Shown piece after piece: positions 7,704 to 14,843 of a stretch of 29,794 nucleotides of DNA (position 1 is the first letter of the stretch; every line of letters starts with the position of its first letter). The translations under genes and the position numbers were made by a program. Under the pieces are notes generated by a model that was given only the letters and a program-made list of their open reading frames with translations, was not told the DNA's origin and searched no databases. Origin of the DNA: Pseudomonadota bacterium (GTDB lineage: Bacteria > Pseudomonadota > Alphaproteobacteria > Rhizobiales > Rhizobiaceae); the NCBI GenBank assembly GCA_023457435.1, contig JAEWLS010000006.1, forward strand, positions 1 through 29,794. Direction: 5' to 3'.

Positions 7704-8501
7704 TTGAGCGCTCATGCAGGAGGCCACCGCCCGGCAGCCGACAGTCCGGTCCTCGTATCGGTCGACGGTGCCGTCGCGCGCCTGACATTCAACCGCCCGG
7801 CCAAGCGCAACGCCATCAACGACGACACGCTGAATGCCCTCGGCGCGTTCTTCGAGGTCGTCCCGAAGGGCGTGAAGGTCATCATCCTGTCGGGCGAGGG
7901 CGGCCATTTCTCCGCCGGGCTCGATCTCGGCGAGCAGAAGCTGCGCGAGCCGGACGAGGTCATGCGCCATTCGCGCAACTGGCACGCCATCATGGACCGC
8001 ATGCAGTTCTCCGGCGTGCCGATCGTCGCCGTGCTCACCGGCGCGGTGATGGGCGGCGGTCTCGAGATCGCAACGGCCGCGCATGTGCGCATCGCCGAGC
8101 CCTCCGCGATCTTCCGCCTGCCCGAGGGCAAGCGCGGCATCTTCGTCGGCGGCGGCGCGACGGTGCGCGTCGGGCGCATCATCGGCGCCGACCGCATGAC
8201 CGAGATGATGCTCACCGGCCGCGCCTACGATGCCGCGGACGGGCACCGCCTCGGCCTCGCGCACTACCTCGTCGGCGAAGGCGAGGGGCAGGCCAAGGCC
8301 GAGGAGCTGGCCGCCGAGATCGCGTCCAACGCGACGCTGGTGAACTACCTGATCATCCAGTCGATCTCGCGCATCGCTTCGATGTCGCATGGCGACGGGC
8401 TGTACACGGAGAGCCTGAGCGCGGCGCTCAGCCAGAGCGGCGCGGATGCGCGCGAGGGCCTCTCGGCGTTCCTCGAGAAGCGGAAGCCGAACTTCTCCTA
8501 G
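7704..8501 (+). CDS. Crotonase / enoyl-CoA hydratase family protein
   Basis: A 265-residue crotonase-fold enzyme acting on CoA thioesters. The oxyanion-hole segments are GEGGHFSAGLDLGE and AVLTGAVMGGGLEIATAAHVRIAE. Both glutamates used by hydratases are present, one in GGGLEIA and one in RLPEGKRG, followed by VGGGATVRVGRIIG. This supports hydration of an enoyl-CoA. It does not resemble the hydroxycinnamoyl-CoA hydratase-lyase type. The start is TTG at 7704, chosen because GGAGG lies six bases upstream and no ATG fits. In the local pathway it could hydrate the carboxylated enoyl-CoA, comparable to AtuE or LiuC, or act in ordinary side-chain oxidation. It is separated from the ligase only by the MarR gene. 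Confidence 0.88.
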   Translation: MSAHAGGHRPAADSPVLVSVDGAVARLTFNRPAKRNAINDDTLNALGAFFEVVPKGVKVIILSGEGGHFSAGLDLGEQKLREPDEVMRHSRNWHAIMDRMQFSGVPIVAVLTGAVMGGGLEIATAAHVRIAEPSAIFRLPEGKRGIFVGGGATVRVGRIIGADRMTEMMLTGRAYDAADGHRLGLAHYLVGEGEGQAKAEELAAEIASNATLVNYLIIQSISRIASMSHGDGLYTESLSAALSQSGADAREGLSAFLEKRKPNFS

Positions 8502-8514
8502 CCCGCGTCGATCT

Positions 8515-8540
8515 GGCGGCCAACCAATCTATTGGCCGCC
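8515..8540. terminator. Hairpin between convergent crotonase and fliL-like genes
   Basis: A perfect 9-bp stem, GGCGGCCAA (8515-8523) with TTGGCCGCC (8532-8540), and an 8-nt loop. It starts 14 nt after the crotonase stop and overlaps the last codons of the convergent fliL-like gene, so it could end transcripts from both sides. No clear T tract follows on either strand. A competing small palindrome, CCAAT-CT-ATTGG, sits inside it. Confidence 0.55.
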
Positions 8541-9089
8541 GGAGCCGCCCTTGGCGGCCTTCTGCGCCTCGGCGGCGGCCGCCGCGTTGCGCTTTTCCTC
8601 GGCCTCGATGGCCGACAGCTTGCGCCGCGAGGTGTTGTCGCGGATGTCCTGCTTCGACAGGAAGTCGACCTGCTCGATCAACACCTCGTGGATCAACTCG
8701 TCGCCGACCCGCTTGTTGATCGCTTCCTTCACGCTGGATCGCAGCTGGTCGAGGTCCAGTTCCTTAGCTTGGGCGAAATTGAGCTGCGGGTTGGCGTATA
8801 GCCAGGTATAGACCTCGTCCATCATCAGCGCTTCGGGCGGTACAACCAGCTTGGCGAGCTTCGCCGGCTCTGCGGTGTAGACGAACTTGGCGATGAAGTA
8901 GCCATACACGTCGCCCTTCGCCATCAGCGGGATCGACGCGAGCGGCATGCTCACATAGTCGAGCCCGCCGAGCAGCGTCGGCTGCGGCTTCTCGTCGACC
9001 GCGTGCGTCTTCGCCGACGAGAACGAGAAGTACACCGAGGCAAGAGTGGCGCCGGCGAGCCAGATCGCCGCGACGATGAACTTGATCAT
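8529..9089 (-). CDS. FliL-like membrane protein at the end of the flagellar cluster
   Basis: A 186-residue protein with one N-terminal membrane segment (about residues 4-24) and a periplasmic domain. The region LDLDQLRSSVKEAINKRVGDELIHEVLIEQVDFLSKQDIR resembles the C-terminal part of FliL, the stator-associated protein around the basal body. The tail is Ala/Lys-rich and probably disordered. Canonical FliL normally lies elsewhere, next to fliP, so this may be a second FliL-type protein. The ATG overlaps the stop of the upstream flgN-like gene (ATGA), indicating translational coupling. Hand-made similarity only; 'flagellar-cluster transmembrane protein of unknown function' is the cautious alternative. 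Confidence 0.65.
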   Translation of the reverse strand: MIKFIVAAIWLAGATLASVYFSFSSAKTHAVDEKPQPTLLGGLDYVSMPLASIPLMAKGDVYGYFIAKFVYTAEPAKLAKLVVPPEALMMDEVYTWLYANPQLNFAQAKELDLDQLRSSVKEAINKRVGDELIHEVLIEQVDFLSKQDIRDNTSRRKLSAIEAEEKRNAAAAAEAQKAAKGGSGGQ

Positions 9090-9502
9090 GAGCGGCCGAA
9101 TTCGTTGGCCGAGTAGGTGCCGTCGGTCTCGGACCGGCGGATCGCGCCTTGCAGCAGGTCGGCGACCTCGCGCACGGCGTTGAGGTGCGCCAGGATCGCC
9201 TGCTCGTTCACGGTGAGCGTGCGCTTCAGGCTGTTCAGTGCGGCGCGATGCTCGTCGCGCAGCCCGGCCTCGGTCAGCCCGCGCGCCGCCTTGTTGAGGT
9301 CGTAGAGATAGCGGCTCTTGCGCGCGTTCGACGCCGCGACGTCGAAGTTGATGTCGGTGCGGATGGCGTCGGTTTCCGCCTGCACGGCCTCCTCGATGCG
9401 GCCGATGAGGCCGAGCAGGCTGCCGGTCTGGCTCGCGGTCGGGCTCGCGGTCGGGGGCTGCGCCGGGCGCGGGCGGGTCAAGGTTGCGGTCTGCTGGTCC
9501 AT
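9086..9502 (-). CDS. FlgN-like flagellar export chaperone candidate
   Basis: A 138-residue soluble protein. The first 30 residues are Pro/Thr/Ser-rich and probably disordered. The rest is predicted helical, with heptad-like spacing in LLGLIGRIEEAVQAETDAI and VNEQAILAHLNAVREVADLLQGAIRR. Small all-helical proteins with such a C-terminal helix in flagellar loci often belong to the FlgN family, which escorts the hook-junction proteins FlgK and FlgL to the export gate. Both of these are encoded in this locus. The ATG has GGAG seven bases ahead. It follows the rod-binding gene by 12 nt and overlaps the next gene by four. The assignment rests on size, helicity and context, not on a clear motif. Confidence 0.6.
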   Translation of the reverse strand: MDQQTATLTRPRPAQPPTASPTASQTGSLLGLIGRIEEAVQAETDAIRTDINFDVAASNARKSRYLYDLNKAARGLTEAGLRDEHRAALNSLKRTLTVNEQAILAHLNAVREVADLLQGAIRRSETDGTYSANEFGRS

Positions 9503-9514
9503 GCTGGCTCCGGC

Positions 9515-10060
9515 TTACTCTTCTGGCTTGCGCACGCCGCTGTCGATCAGCGCGTCGGCCGCCTTGCGCTGCAGTTCCTGCACCAGGCCGCGCGACAGCC
9601 CGGTCTGCGTGTCGAGCGCGGCACTGACCTGCAAATCGTTCATGCCGCGCAGCGGTTCGGCTTTTTCGCCGCTCGGATAGCGGTCGGCCAGGTAGCGGCT
9701 GGCGATGCCGATGCCGCCTTGCGCGGCGACGGCCTCGCCGAGGTGCTGCGCCATGATCGACTTCCACATGTCGCCCGACAGCCCCTCGCCATAGGCCGCG
9801 GTCGCGTCGCTCGGCAGCATCTTTTCGAAGAACGAACCGAGCACCATGGCCTCGAACTTCTCCATCGCCACGGCTTCGGCGTCCGGGGTCGGCTTGCGCG
9901 AGGCGCCTGCGCCCGCGAGCCTTGCCGCGAAAGCCGCGCTGTCGCCCGCGGACGCGCCGGCGGCGATGCTGCGCAGCCTCGCCTGCGCCGCCTGCAGCTT
10001 CTCGGGCGAGGCGGCGCGCATCACGTCGGCAACGATATCGGTCGTCAGGGTGACGGCCAC
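9515..10060 (-). CDS. cheL: Rod-binding protein (FlgJ N-terminal domain / CheL)
   Basis: A 181-residue protein consisting of a FlgJ-type rod-binding domain without the C-terminal muramidase of enterobacterial FlgJ. The core is EAVAMEKFEAMVLGSFFEKMLPSD, then YGEGLSGDMWKSIMAQHLGEAVAAQGGIGIA. It probably caps the growing rod. In rhizobia the gene is often called cheL. The start is GTG at 10060, with GGAGG exactly six bases upstream; a TTG at 10078 would place that site inside the gene. The wall-cutting activity missing here may come from the separate lytic transglycosylase at 21473-22057. Its upstream neighbour is the inverted DUF4160/DUF2442 pair, so this gene and the two after it need either their own promoter or read-through across that pair. 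Confidence 0.85.
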   Translation of the reverse strand: MAVTLTTDIVADVMRAASPEKLQAAQARLRSIAAGASAGDSAAFAARLAGAGASRKPTPDAEAVAMEKFEAMVLGSFFEKMLPSDATAAYGEGLSGDMWKSIMAQHLGEAVAAQGGIGIASRYLADRYPSGEKAEPLRGMNDLQVSAALDTQTGLSRGLVQELQRKAADALIDSGVRKPEE

Positions 10061-10132
10061 GGCATTCCTCCGATTCAACGCGGCAACAATGCCGCCGAAA
10101 GCTTGTGGCAGGCTTGCCCTGTCAGCGCGTCG

Positions 10133-10161
10133 TGGACAAAGTGCACGTGCTGCACTATTTT
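10133..10161 (+). promoter_or_regulatory. Promoter with embedded operator for the DUF4160-DUF2442 pair
   Basis: TGGACA (10133-10138) and TATTTT (10156-10161) are spaced by 17 nt, a good sigma-70-type arrangement. Between them lies a perfect inverted repeat, AGTGCA-CGTGC-TGCACT (10140-10156), reaching the first base of the -10. A protein bound there would block RNA polymerase. The expected transcript start, about seven bases after the -10, coincides with the ATG at 10168, and no ribosome-binding site is visible, so the message may be leaderless. Confidence 0.6.
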
Positions 10162-10167
10162 GTGCCC

Positions 10168-10395
10168 ATGCCGACGCTCGCCGTGCTGGGGCGGATCAGG
10201 ATTCGCATGTTCGCGGATGACCACAATCCACCGCATTTTCACGTCGTGGCGCCGGATGGCGAGGTGATGGTGGCGCTGGATGGCTTGAAGGTCTTGCGCG
10301 GGCGCCTGAGGCGCGACGACCTGGAGGCGGCCTTGGTCTGGGCGCGTTCGCGACAAAGGGAGCTTTCAGATGAGTGGCATCGCCTCAACGGATGA
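10168..10395 (+). CDS. DUF4160 domain protein, toxin-like partner
   Basis: A 75-residue protein that is a complete DUF4160 domain, recognised by MPTLAVLGRIRIRMFADDHNPPHFHV near the N-terminus. The conserved pattern is 'I-R-I-x-M-(F/Y)-x-x-D-H-x-P-P-H-F-H'. The His-rich PPHFHV motif suggests a nucleic-acid or metal active site, but the biochemical role of the family is not established to my knowledge. Genes of this family commonly pair with DUF2442 genes in a toxin-antitoxin-like arrangement. The ATG at 10168 fits the family N-terminus; readings from 10105 or 10162 would add residues not seen in the family. The 3' end overlaps the next gene by 26 nt. Orientation is opposite to all surrounding flagellar genes. 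Confidence 0.82.
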   Translation: MPTLAVLGRIRIRMFADDHNPPHFHVVAPDGEVMVALDGLKVLRGRLRRDDLEAALVWARSRQRELSDEWHRLNG

Positions 10396-10834
10396 GTTCG
10401 TCACCGCCGGACGGCCGCTGCCGCGCATCGCCTCGGTCGACATCCTGGAGAGATCGAAGGTGCGCGTAGTCTGGCGGGACGGCGGTAGCGTCATCGTCAA
10501 TCTGGCCCCGGTGCTGAAGAGCCATCGCCATTTCATACCGCTGCGCGACGATTCCGATCTGTTTCGGACATTGAGGCCCGCGGAAGACGGCACCGCGATC
10601 GAGTGGGACGGCGGCATCGAGCTGTCGGCAGAATGGATTGAGCGGCTCCCGCCCGCCGGGATGGAGAATGCGGAGTTCCGCCAGCTCATGGAGCGGTTGG
10701 GCCTGTCGCTGGAAGGTATGGCGGAGCAGCTCGAGATATCGCGCCGGCAGGTTGCGTCGTATCGCGCGGGATTGCCGATACCGGCGCATGTTGCGCTTGC
10801 GGTTCGTCATCTCGCCGAGATCCGGAACCGCTAG
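10370..10834 (+). CDS. DUF2442 protein with C-terminal helix-turn-helix, antitoxin-like
   Basis: A 154-residue protein in two parts. Residues about 18-90 form a DUF2442 domain (PRIASVDILERSKVRVVWRDG, then IPLRDDSDLFRTLRP and a terminal ELSAEWIERL). Residues about 100-145 form a helix-turn-helix, FRQLMERLGLSLEGMAEQLEISRRQVASYRAG, like XRE-type DNA-binding segments. This is the natural candidate to bind the inverted repeat in the promoter at 10140-10156 and repress its own operon, as antitoxins do. The ATG has AGGGAG about seven bases ahead and lies inside the DUF4160 gene, so the two are probably translationally coupled. The stop is one base from the stop of the convergent fliJ-like gene. Confidence 0.82.
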   Translation: MSGIASTDEFVTAGRPLPRIASVDILERSKVRVVWRDGGSVIVNLAPVLKSHRHFIPLRDDSDLFRTLRPAEDGTAIEWDGGIELSAEWIERLPPAGMENAEFRQLMERLGLSLEGMAEQLEISRRQVASYRAGLPIPAHVALAVRHLAEIRNR

Positions 10835-10835
10835 G

Positions 10836-11213
10836 TCAGCGCTTCCGGTCGATCAGCTCCTGGCGCTCGTTCTCGGCCGCCTTGTCGTCGACGACGCGGG
10901 CGGCGGCGCGCCACTTATCCTCGACCCGGCCGGCGCGCACCGTCGAGGCGGCGACGTGCTTCGCCTCCTCCTCGGCCAGCGCAAGGCTCTTCGCTTGGCG
11001 CTCTGCGGCGTGCTCGATGCCGCGGTAGTAGACGCCCGGAAACAGCGCCGAGAGCGAATCCGGGTGGTCGATGCGGCTGGCGATCTCGGCCTGCTCCTCG
11101 GCAGCGCGGTTGGCGTCGGCGATGTGGCCGGCGCGGCGCGTCTCGTGGAAATCCTTGAGCCGCCGCTCGAGCTTGACGAGCTTGGCGAGGCGGTCGCGGC
11201 GTTCGACGCTCAT
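10836..11213 (-). CDS. FliJ-like coiled-coil flagellar protein
   Basis: A 125-residue, highly charged, almost entirely helical protein without signal peptide or membrane segment (ERRDRLAKLVKLERRLKDFHETRRA at the start, many Ala/Glu/Arg repeats after). Size, charge and coiled-coil character match FliJ, the stalk-like protein of the flagellar export ATPase, and a position directly after fliR is consistent. The ATG overlaps the fliR stop (ATGA). No motif proves FliJ identity, since FliJ proteins are poorly conserved. A Hyphomicrobiales-specific flagellar protein is the alternative. The inserted DUF4160/DUF2442 pair begins one base beyond its stop on the opposite strand. Confidence 0.62.
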   Translation of the reverse strand: MSVERRDRLAKLVKLERRLKDFHETRRAGHIADANRAAEEQAEIASRIDHPDSLSALFPGVYYRGIEHAAERQAKSLALAEEEAKHVAASTVRAGRVEDKWRAAARVVDDKAAENERQELIDRKR

Positions 11214-11953
11214 CGCGCCACCGTCAGGTCGGCGAAGGCGTCGCCGAACAGGCTGAGCATGGTGGGGTAGGCGAAGTACATGAGCAGCAGCGCTCCGGCG
11301 AGCACGAACGGCGTGGCGATGAAGTAGACCGGGATCGCCGGTGCGAGCTTGTTGATCAGGCCGGCCGCAAGGTTGACGAGGATGGCGTAGGCGATGAACG
11401 GGCTGCCGAGCCGCAGCACGAGCAGGAAGCTGTCGGCGATGGTGTCGGAGAGGTCGGTCAGCGCCGAGGCGCTGGAGAAGAACACGTTCACCGGCGCCAC
11501 GCGATAGGATTCGACCAGCGCGAACACCACCTGGTGGTGGAAGTCGAAGATGAACAGGATGAGCAGCGCCGACATGGTGACGATCGCGCCGGACGGGCCC
11601 TGCACGTCGTTGTCCTCGATGGCCGTGCCCGGCGTGCCGCCGAAGCCGCCCAGCATGGTGATCGCGGCGGCGATGAAGCCGAGCGACAGCACGTAGAACC
11701 GCGCGACGAGGCCGATCAGCGCGCCGGTGACCAGTTCGGAGACGATCATCGGCAGCAGGATGTCGGGCCGCCGGCTCACCACCGGCACGAGCTGGTCCCA
11801 CAGATGCCCGAGCAGCGCGAGGCTCGCCGCGACGGAGACGAACAGGCGCACGTTCATCGGCACGCGCATGCTCGACAGTCCGGGCATCAGCATGAAGCAG
11901 GCGCCGATGCGGCAGAACGCGACGAACGTCGCGAGGACCGCGCTTTCGATCAC
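11210..11953 (-). CDS. fliR: Flagellar export gate protein FliR
   Basis: A 247-residue inner-membrane protein with several hydrophobic segments, normal FliR length. The N-terminal ATFVAFCRIGACFMLMPGLSSMRVPMNVRL is the FliR signature (R-I-G ... P-G-x-x-x-x-x-x-P). FDFHHQVVFALVESYRVAP (about residues 140-158) and INKLAPAIPVYFIATPFVLAG further on are also conserved. FliR forms the export gate core with FliP and FliQ. The start is GTG at 11953, overlapping the flhA stop by four bases. The next gene is likewise overlapped. Confidence 0.93.
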   Translation of the reverse strand: MIESAVLATFVAFCRIGACFMLMPGLSSMRVPMNVRLFVSVAASLALLGHLWDQLVPVVSRRPDILLPMIVSELVTGALIGLVARFYVLSLGFIAAAITMLGGFGGTPGTAIEDNDVQGPSGAIVTMSALLILFIFDFHHQVVFALVESYRVAPVNVFFSSASALTDLSDTIADSFLLVLRLGSPFIAYAILVNLAAGLINKLAPAIPVYFIATPFVLAGALLLMYFAYPTMLSLFGDAFADLTVAR

Positions 11954-14037
11954 GACACTGCGCCGAGCACGCGTATCTCGACGCCCTTTGCGATCTCGAC
12001 GTGGCTGAGCACGGGCAGGGTGGGGAACAGGCGCTCGACGATCATGCGCACATACGGCCGCGCCTCGGGCGCTGTCACGAGGGCGAAGCGCTCGCCGGCT
12101 TCGAGATGGGTGCGCAGCACGCGCGTCGCGTCCTGGCCGAATTCCTCGAGCTGGCGCGGGTCGATGTCGAATTCGCGCACCTCGCCTTTCGGATCGCGCT
12201 TCAGCGCCTGGTGGAAGGCGACGTCCCAGCGGTTGCCGAGCCGCACGACCTTGAGCGCGCCGGCTTCGGTCAGGTCGCCGCAGATCTGCTGCGCCATGCG
12301 GATACGGACGTGCTCGACGATCTGCTCGGTGCGCCGCACGTGCGGCGCGATCTCGGCGATGGCCTCGATGATCAGGTGCAGGTTGCGGATCGACACGCGC
12401 TCGGCAAGCAGCAGTTTCAGCACCGCCTGCAGGCCCGGATAGGTGATGTGCGAGGTGCAGACCTCCTCGGCGAGCTTCTTGTATTCCGGGTCGAGGCGGT
12501 CGATCAGCGCCTTCATGTCCTTGTAGGACAGGAGCTGCGGCAGGTTGTTGCGGATCACCTCCGAGAGGTGCGTGAGCAGCACCGACATGTTGTCGGCATA
12601 GGCGAACTGCTCGCGCTTCAGGTCCTCGGCGAACATTTCCTGGACCGAGAAGGCGCGCATGCCGAAGGCCGGCTCCTTCACTTCGGTGCCCGGCATGTCC
12701 GGCGTCTTGCCGCCGCCGATCAGCACCATCAGCTCGCCGACGCGCAGCTCGTGCTCGGCCACCACGGTGCCGTGGATCTTGATCTGGTAGCATTTGGCGG
12801 GGATCGCGAAGTCGTCGGTCAGCCGCACTTCCGGCACGACGAAGCCGTACTGCGTGGCGAACTTCTTGCGCATCTTGTTCATGCGGAAGGCGAGTTCCTG
12901 GTGCTGCGTCAGGAGCTTGGTCGAGAGCTGCTTGCCGATCAGCAGCTCGATCTCGGGCGTGCGCAGCGAGTGCTTGATCGAGTTCTTCTCCTCGTCTGCC
13001 TTGGCGGCGTCCTCGCTGCGCTTCGCGGCGGCAGTCACCGCCTCCGCGCGGTTGCGGCGCAGCGGGATCACGTAGGCGATGGTGCACATGCCGATGGCCA
13101 GGAGCCAGAAAGGCAGCAGCGGCAATCCCGGAATGATGCCCATCAGGATCAGCAGTCCGGCCGCGACGTAGAGCGCGCGCGGATAGGCCGAAAGCTGGCC
13201 GAACACCGCCTGGTCGGCGGAGCCGCGCGTGCCGCCCTTCGAGACGAGCAGGCCCGATGCCAGCGACACGATCAGCGCCGGGATCTGCGTCACGAGGCCG
13301 TCGCCGACGGAGAGCTTGACGAAGACGTCGGCTGCCTCGCCGATGTCCATGGCGTGGCGGCCGTAGCCGATGGCGATGCCGCCGACGATGTTGATGGCGG
13401 TGATGATGAGGCCGGCGATGGCGTCGCCGCGCACGAACTTCGACGCGCCGTCCATGGCGCCGAAGAACGACGATTCCTCTTCGAGCTCGCGGCGCCGGCG
13501 CTGCGCTTCCTTGTCGTCGATGACGCCTGCCGAGAGGTCGGCGTCGATCGACATCTGCTTGCCGGGGATGGCGTCGAGGGTGAAGCGTGCGCCGACTTCG
13601 GCGATGCGCGTCGCGCCCTTGGTGATGACGATGAAGTTCACGACGATCAGGATCAGGAACACGATCAGGCCGATGACGAAGTCGCCGGCCATGACCAGGT
13701 TCGAGAAGCCACCGATGACGTAGCCGGCGGCATTGGTGCCGTCGCTGCCGTGGGTCAGGATCACGCGCGTGGTGGCGATGTTGAGCGACAGCCGCAGCAT
13801 GGTGACGATCAGCAGGATCGTCGGGAACGAGGTGAAGTCGAGCGGCCGCTGGATCCACAGCGCCACCATCAGGATCAGCACCGAAACGGCGATCGAGAAG
13901 GCGAGGCCGATGTCGATGAGGAAAGACGGGATCGGCAGAAACAGCACGGCGAGGATGACCAACACGCCGATGGCGAAGCCGATGTCGCGGCCGTTGCCCT
14001 TGATCGGCGCTACCGCCAGACTGTCCGTCACCGCCAT
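11950..14037 (-). CDS. flhA: Flagellar export gate protein FlhA
   Basis: A 695-residue protein of standard FlhA length. The N-terminal half holds about eight membrane segments (for example LVILAVLFLPIPSFLIDIGLA and the segments up to about residue 335), with the cytoplasmic loop around GVIDDKEAQRRRRELEEESSFFGAMDGASKFVRGDAIAG, which is a conserved FlhA/SctV signature. The C-terminal half is the soluble ring domain that docks substrates and chaperones. The ATG has GAGGTGG five to six bases upstream. In related genomes flhA usually follows fliQ closely. Here about 1.2 kb of repeats lies in front, so flhA-fliR-fliJ may need their own promoter. None could be identified with confidence in 14038-14140. 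Confidence 0.96.
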   Translation of the reverse strand: MAVTDSLAVAPIKGNGRDIGFAIGVLVILAVLFLPIPSFLIDIGLAFSIAVSVLILMVALWIQRPLDFTSFPTILLIVTMLRLSLNIATTRVILTHGSDGTNAAGYVIGGFSNLVMAGDFVIGLIVFLILIVVNFIVITKGATRIAEVGARFTLDAIPGKQMSIDADLSAGVIDDKEAQRRRRELEEESSFFGAMDGASKFVRGDAIAGLIITAINIVGGIAIGYGRHAMDIGEAADVFVKLSVGDGLVTQIPALIVSLASGLLVSKGGTRGSADQAVFGQLSAYPRALYVAAGLLILMGIIPGLPLLPFWLLAIGMCTIAYVIPLRRNRAEAVTAAAKRSEDAAKADEEKNSIKHSLRTPEIELLIGKQLSTKLLTQHQELAFRMNKMRKKFATQYGFVVPEVRLTDDFAIPAKCYQIKIHGTVVAEHELRVGELMVLIGGGKTPDMPGTEVKEPAFGMRAFSVQEMFAEDLKREQFAYADNMSVLLTHLSEVIRNNLPQLLSYKDMKALIDRLDPEYKKLAEEVCTSHITYPGLQAVLKLLLAERVSIRNLHLIIEAIAEIAPHVRRTEQIVEHVRIRMAQQICGDLTEAGALKVVRLGNRWDVAFHQALKRDPKGEVREFDIDPRQLEEFGQDATRVLRTHLEAGERFALVTAPEARPYVRMIVERLFPTLPVLSHVEIAKGVEIRVLGAVS

Positions 14038-14147
14038 GCCGCCACCTCGAGAAAGCCGGGCCCGGGCGCATGAGCACCCTGCGCAACGCTAGCGGCTCAA
14101 GCTTGTGCGGAGGTGATCGGGCAGGGGTGCCGCGCCCGCGGCCGGCG

Positions 14148-14200
14148 GATCCTCCCCTGCGAAGCGGGGGTGGGGGACCGCCGAAGGCGGTGGAGGGGGC
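14148..14200 (+). repeat. Palindromic repeat family A, copy 1
   Basis: A 53-nt element starting GATCCTCCCC and ending TGGAGGGGGC. It contains two hairpins: an imperfect first stem (CCTCCCCTGC, loop GAA) and a perfect second stem ACCGCC-GAA-GGCGGT (14177-14191). Copies 2 and 3 are at 14736-14790 (inverted) and 14844-14894. Copies 1 and 3 also share identical sequence upstream of the core (GCCGGCG). The second stem differs between copies but stays self-complementary. Confidence 0.8.
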
Positions 14201-14271
14201 GCAAAATGCCCCTCACTTGGAATTTCTAGCACTTAGCCTCGCGGACGGCCTCCGGCCTGCTATCCCCAAAC

Positions 14272-14452
14272 CTTCGTCATCCCGGAAGATGCGCGCTCGC
14301 TTGAGCGAGCGGCATCTATCCGGGACCCATGCCTCGCGACGGCGGGCGTGCAATACGGGTCCCGGCAAGCCACTCATATGTTTGACGGCAACGGCATGGG
14401 TCCCGGATAGCCATCCGGCGCATCGCGCCGTCTGTCTTCCGGGATGACGAAG
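14272..14452. repeat. Palindromic repeat family B, inverted pair
   Basis: Two copies of about 60 nt face each other: 14272-14333 (plus) and 14393-14452 (minus). Both begin with the same 18 nt (CTTCGTCATCCCGGAAGA) and end with the same 18 nt (CTATCCGGGACCCATGCC). The middles differ but each folds on itself: GCTCGCT-TG-AGCGAGC in the first, CGGCGC-ATC-GCGCCG in the second. As I recall, elements starting CTTCGTCATCCCGG are scattered in many Hyphomicrobiales genomes. There is no coding potential beyond chance. Confidence 0.75.
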
Positions 14453-14507
14453 CGGAGGGTGTGCGGCTAGGCACCGTCTTCGCACCGGCCAAAACGCATC
14501 CGCCCCC

Positions 14508-14695
14508 CTTCTCCCCTTGTGGGAGAAGGTGGCCGAGCCGAGCGAAGCGAAGTCGGATGTGGGGTGTTGGAAGAAATGAGGCGTTTCCGGCGAACGCGCA
14601 CTCCGGCCAGCACCCCTCATCCGTCTCGGCGCTGCGCGCCGATCCACCGCCCTGGGTGCTTCGCACCCGTCCTTCGGACCCCACAAGGGGAGAAG
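14508..14695. repeat. Repeat family C, inverted ends
   Basis: The ends are inverted copies: CTTCTCCCCTTGTGGG at 14508-14523 and CCCCACAAGGGGAGAAG at 14679-14695. Inside are further short palindromes, for example TCGGCGCTGCGCGCCGA near 14626-14642 and GGGTGCTTCGCACCC near 14654-14668. This looks like another dispersed intergenic repeat rather than a gene. The ends lack target-site duplications or a transposase, so no insertion sequence can be claimed. Confidence 0.65.
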
Positions 14696-14735
14696 GGAAG
14701 GCGCAACCTCCCTGGCCGACGTGGCGCACACCTTT

Positions 14736-14790
14736 GCCCCCTCCACCATGCTCCGCATGGTCCCCCTCCCCCGCTCCGCAGGGGAGGATC
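14736..14790 (-). repeat. Palindromic repeat family A, copy 2
   Basis: A 55-nt inverted copy of the element at 14148-14200. Its variable stem is ACCATGC and GCATGGT with a 3-nt loop (14745-14761), seven base pairs. With copy 3 it forms an inverted pair separated by 53 nt, comparable to paired REP arrangements. Confidence 0.8.
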
Positions 14791-14843
14791 AAGCGCCTCA
14801 CCTGCGACGTTTCAGGACCAGGGGGCCGCGCTGGCGGCCGGCG

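Noticed and set aside
7704..8501. Hydroxycinnamoyl-CoA hydratase-lyase (vanillin-forming) identity, suggested by the feruloyl-CoA-synthase-like neighbour
   Set aside because: The protein has GGGLEIA and RLPEGKRG like ordinary hydratases and lacks the GGGFSPL and LSEINWGIPPG segments of the lyase.
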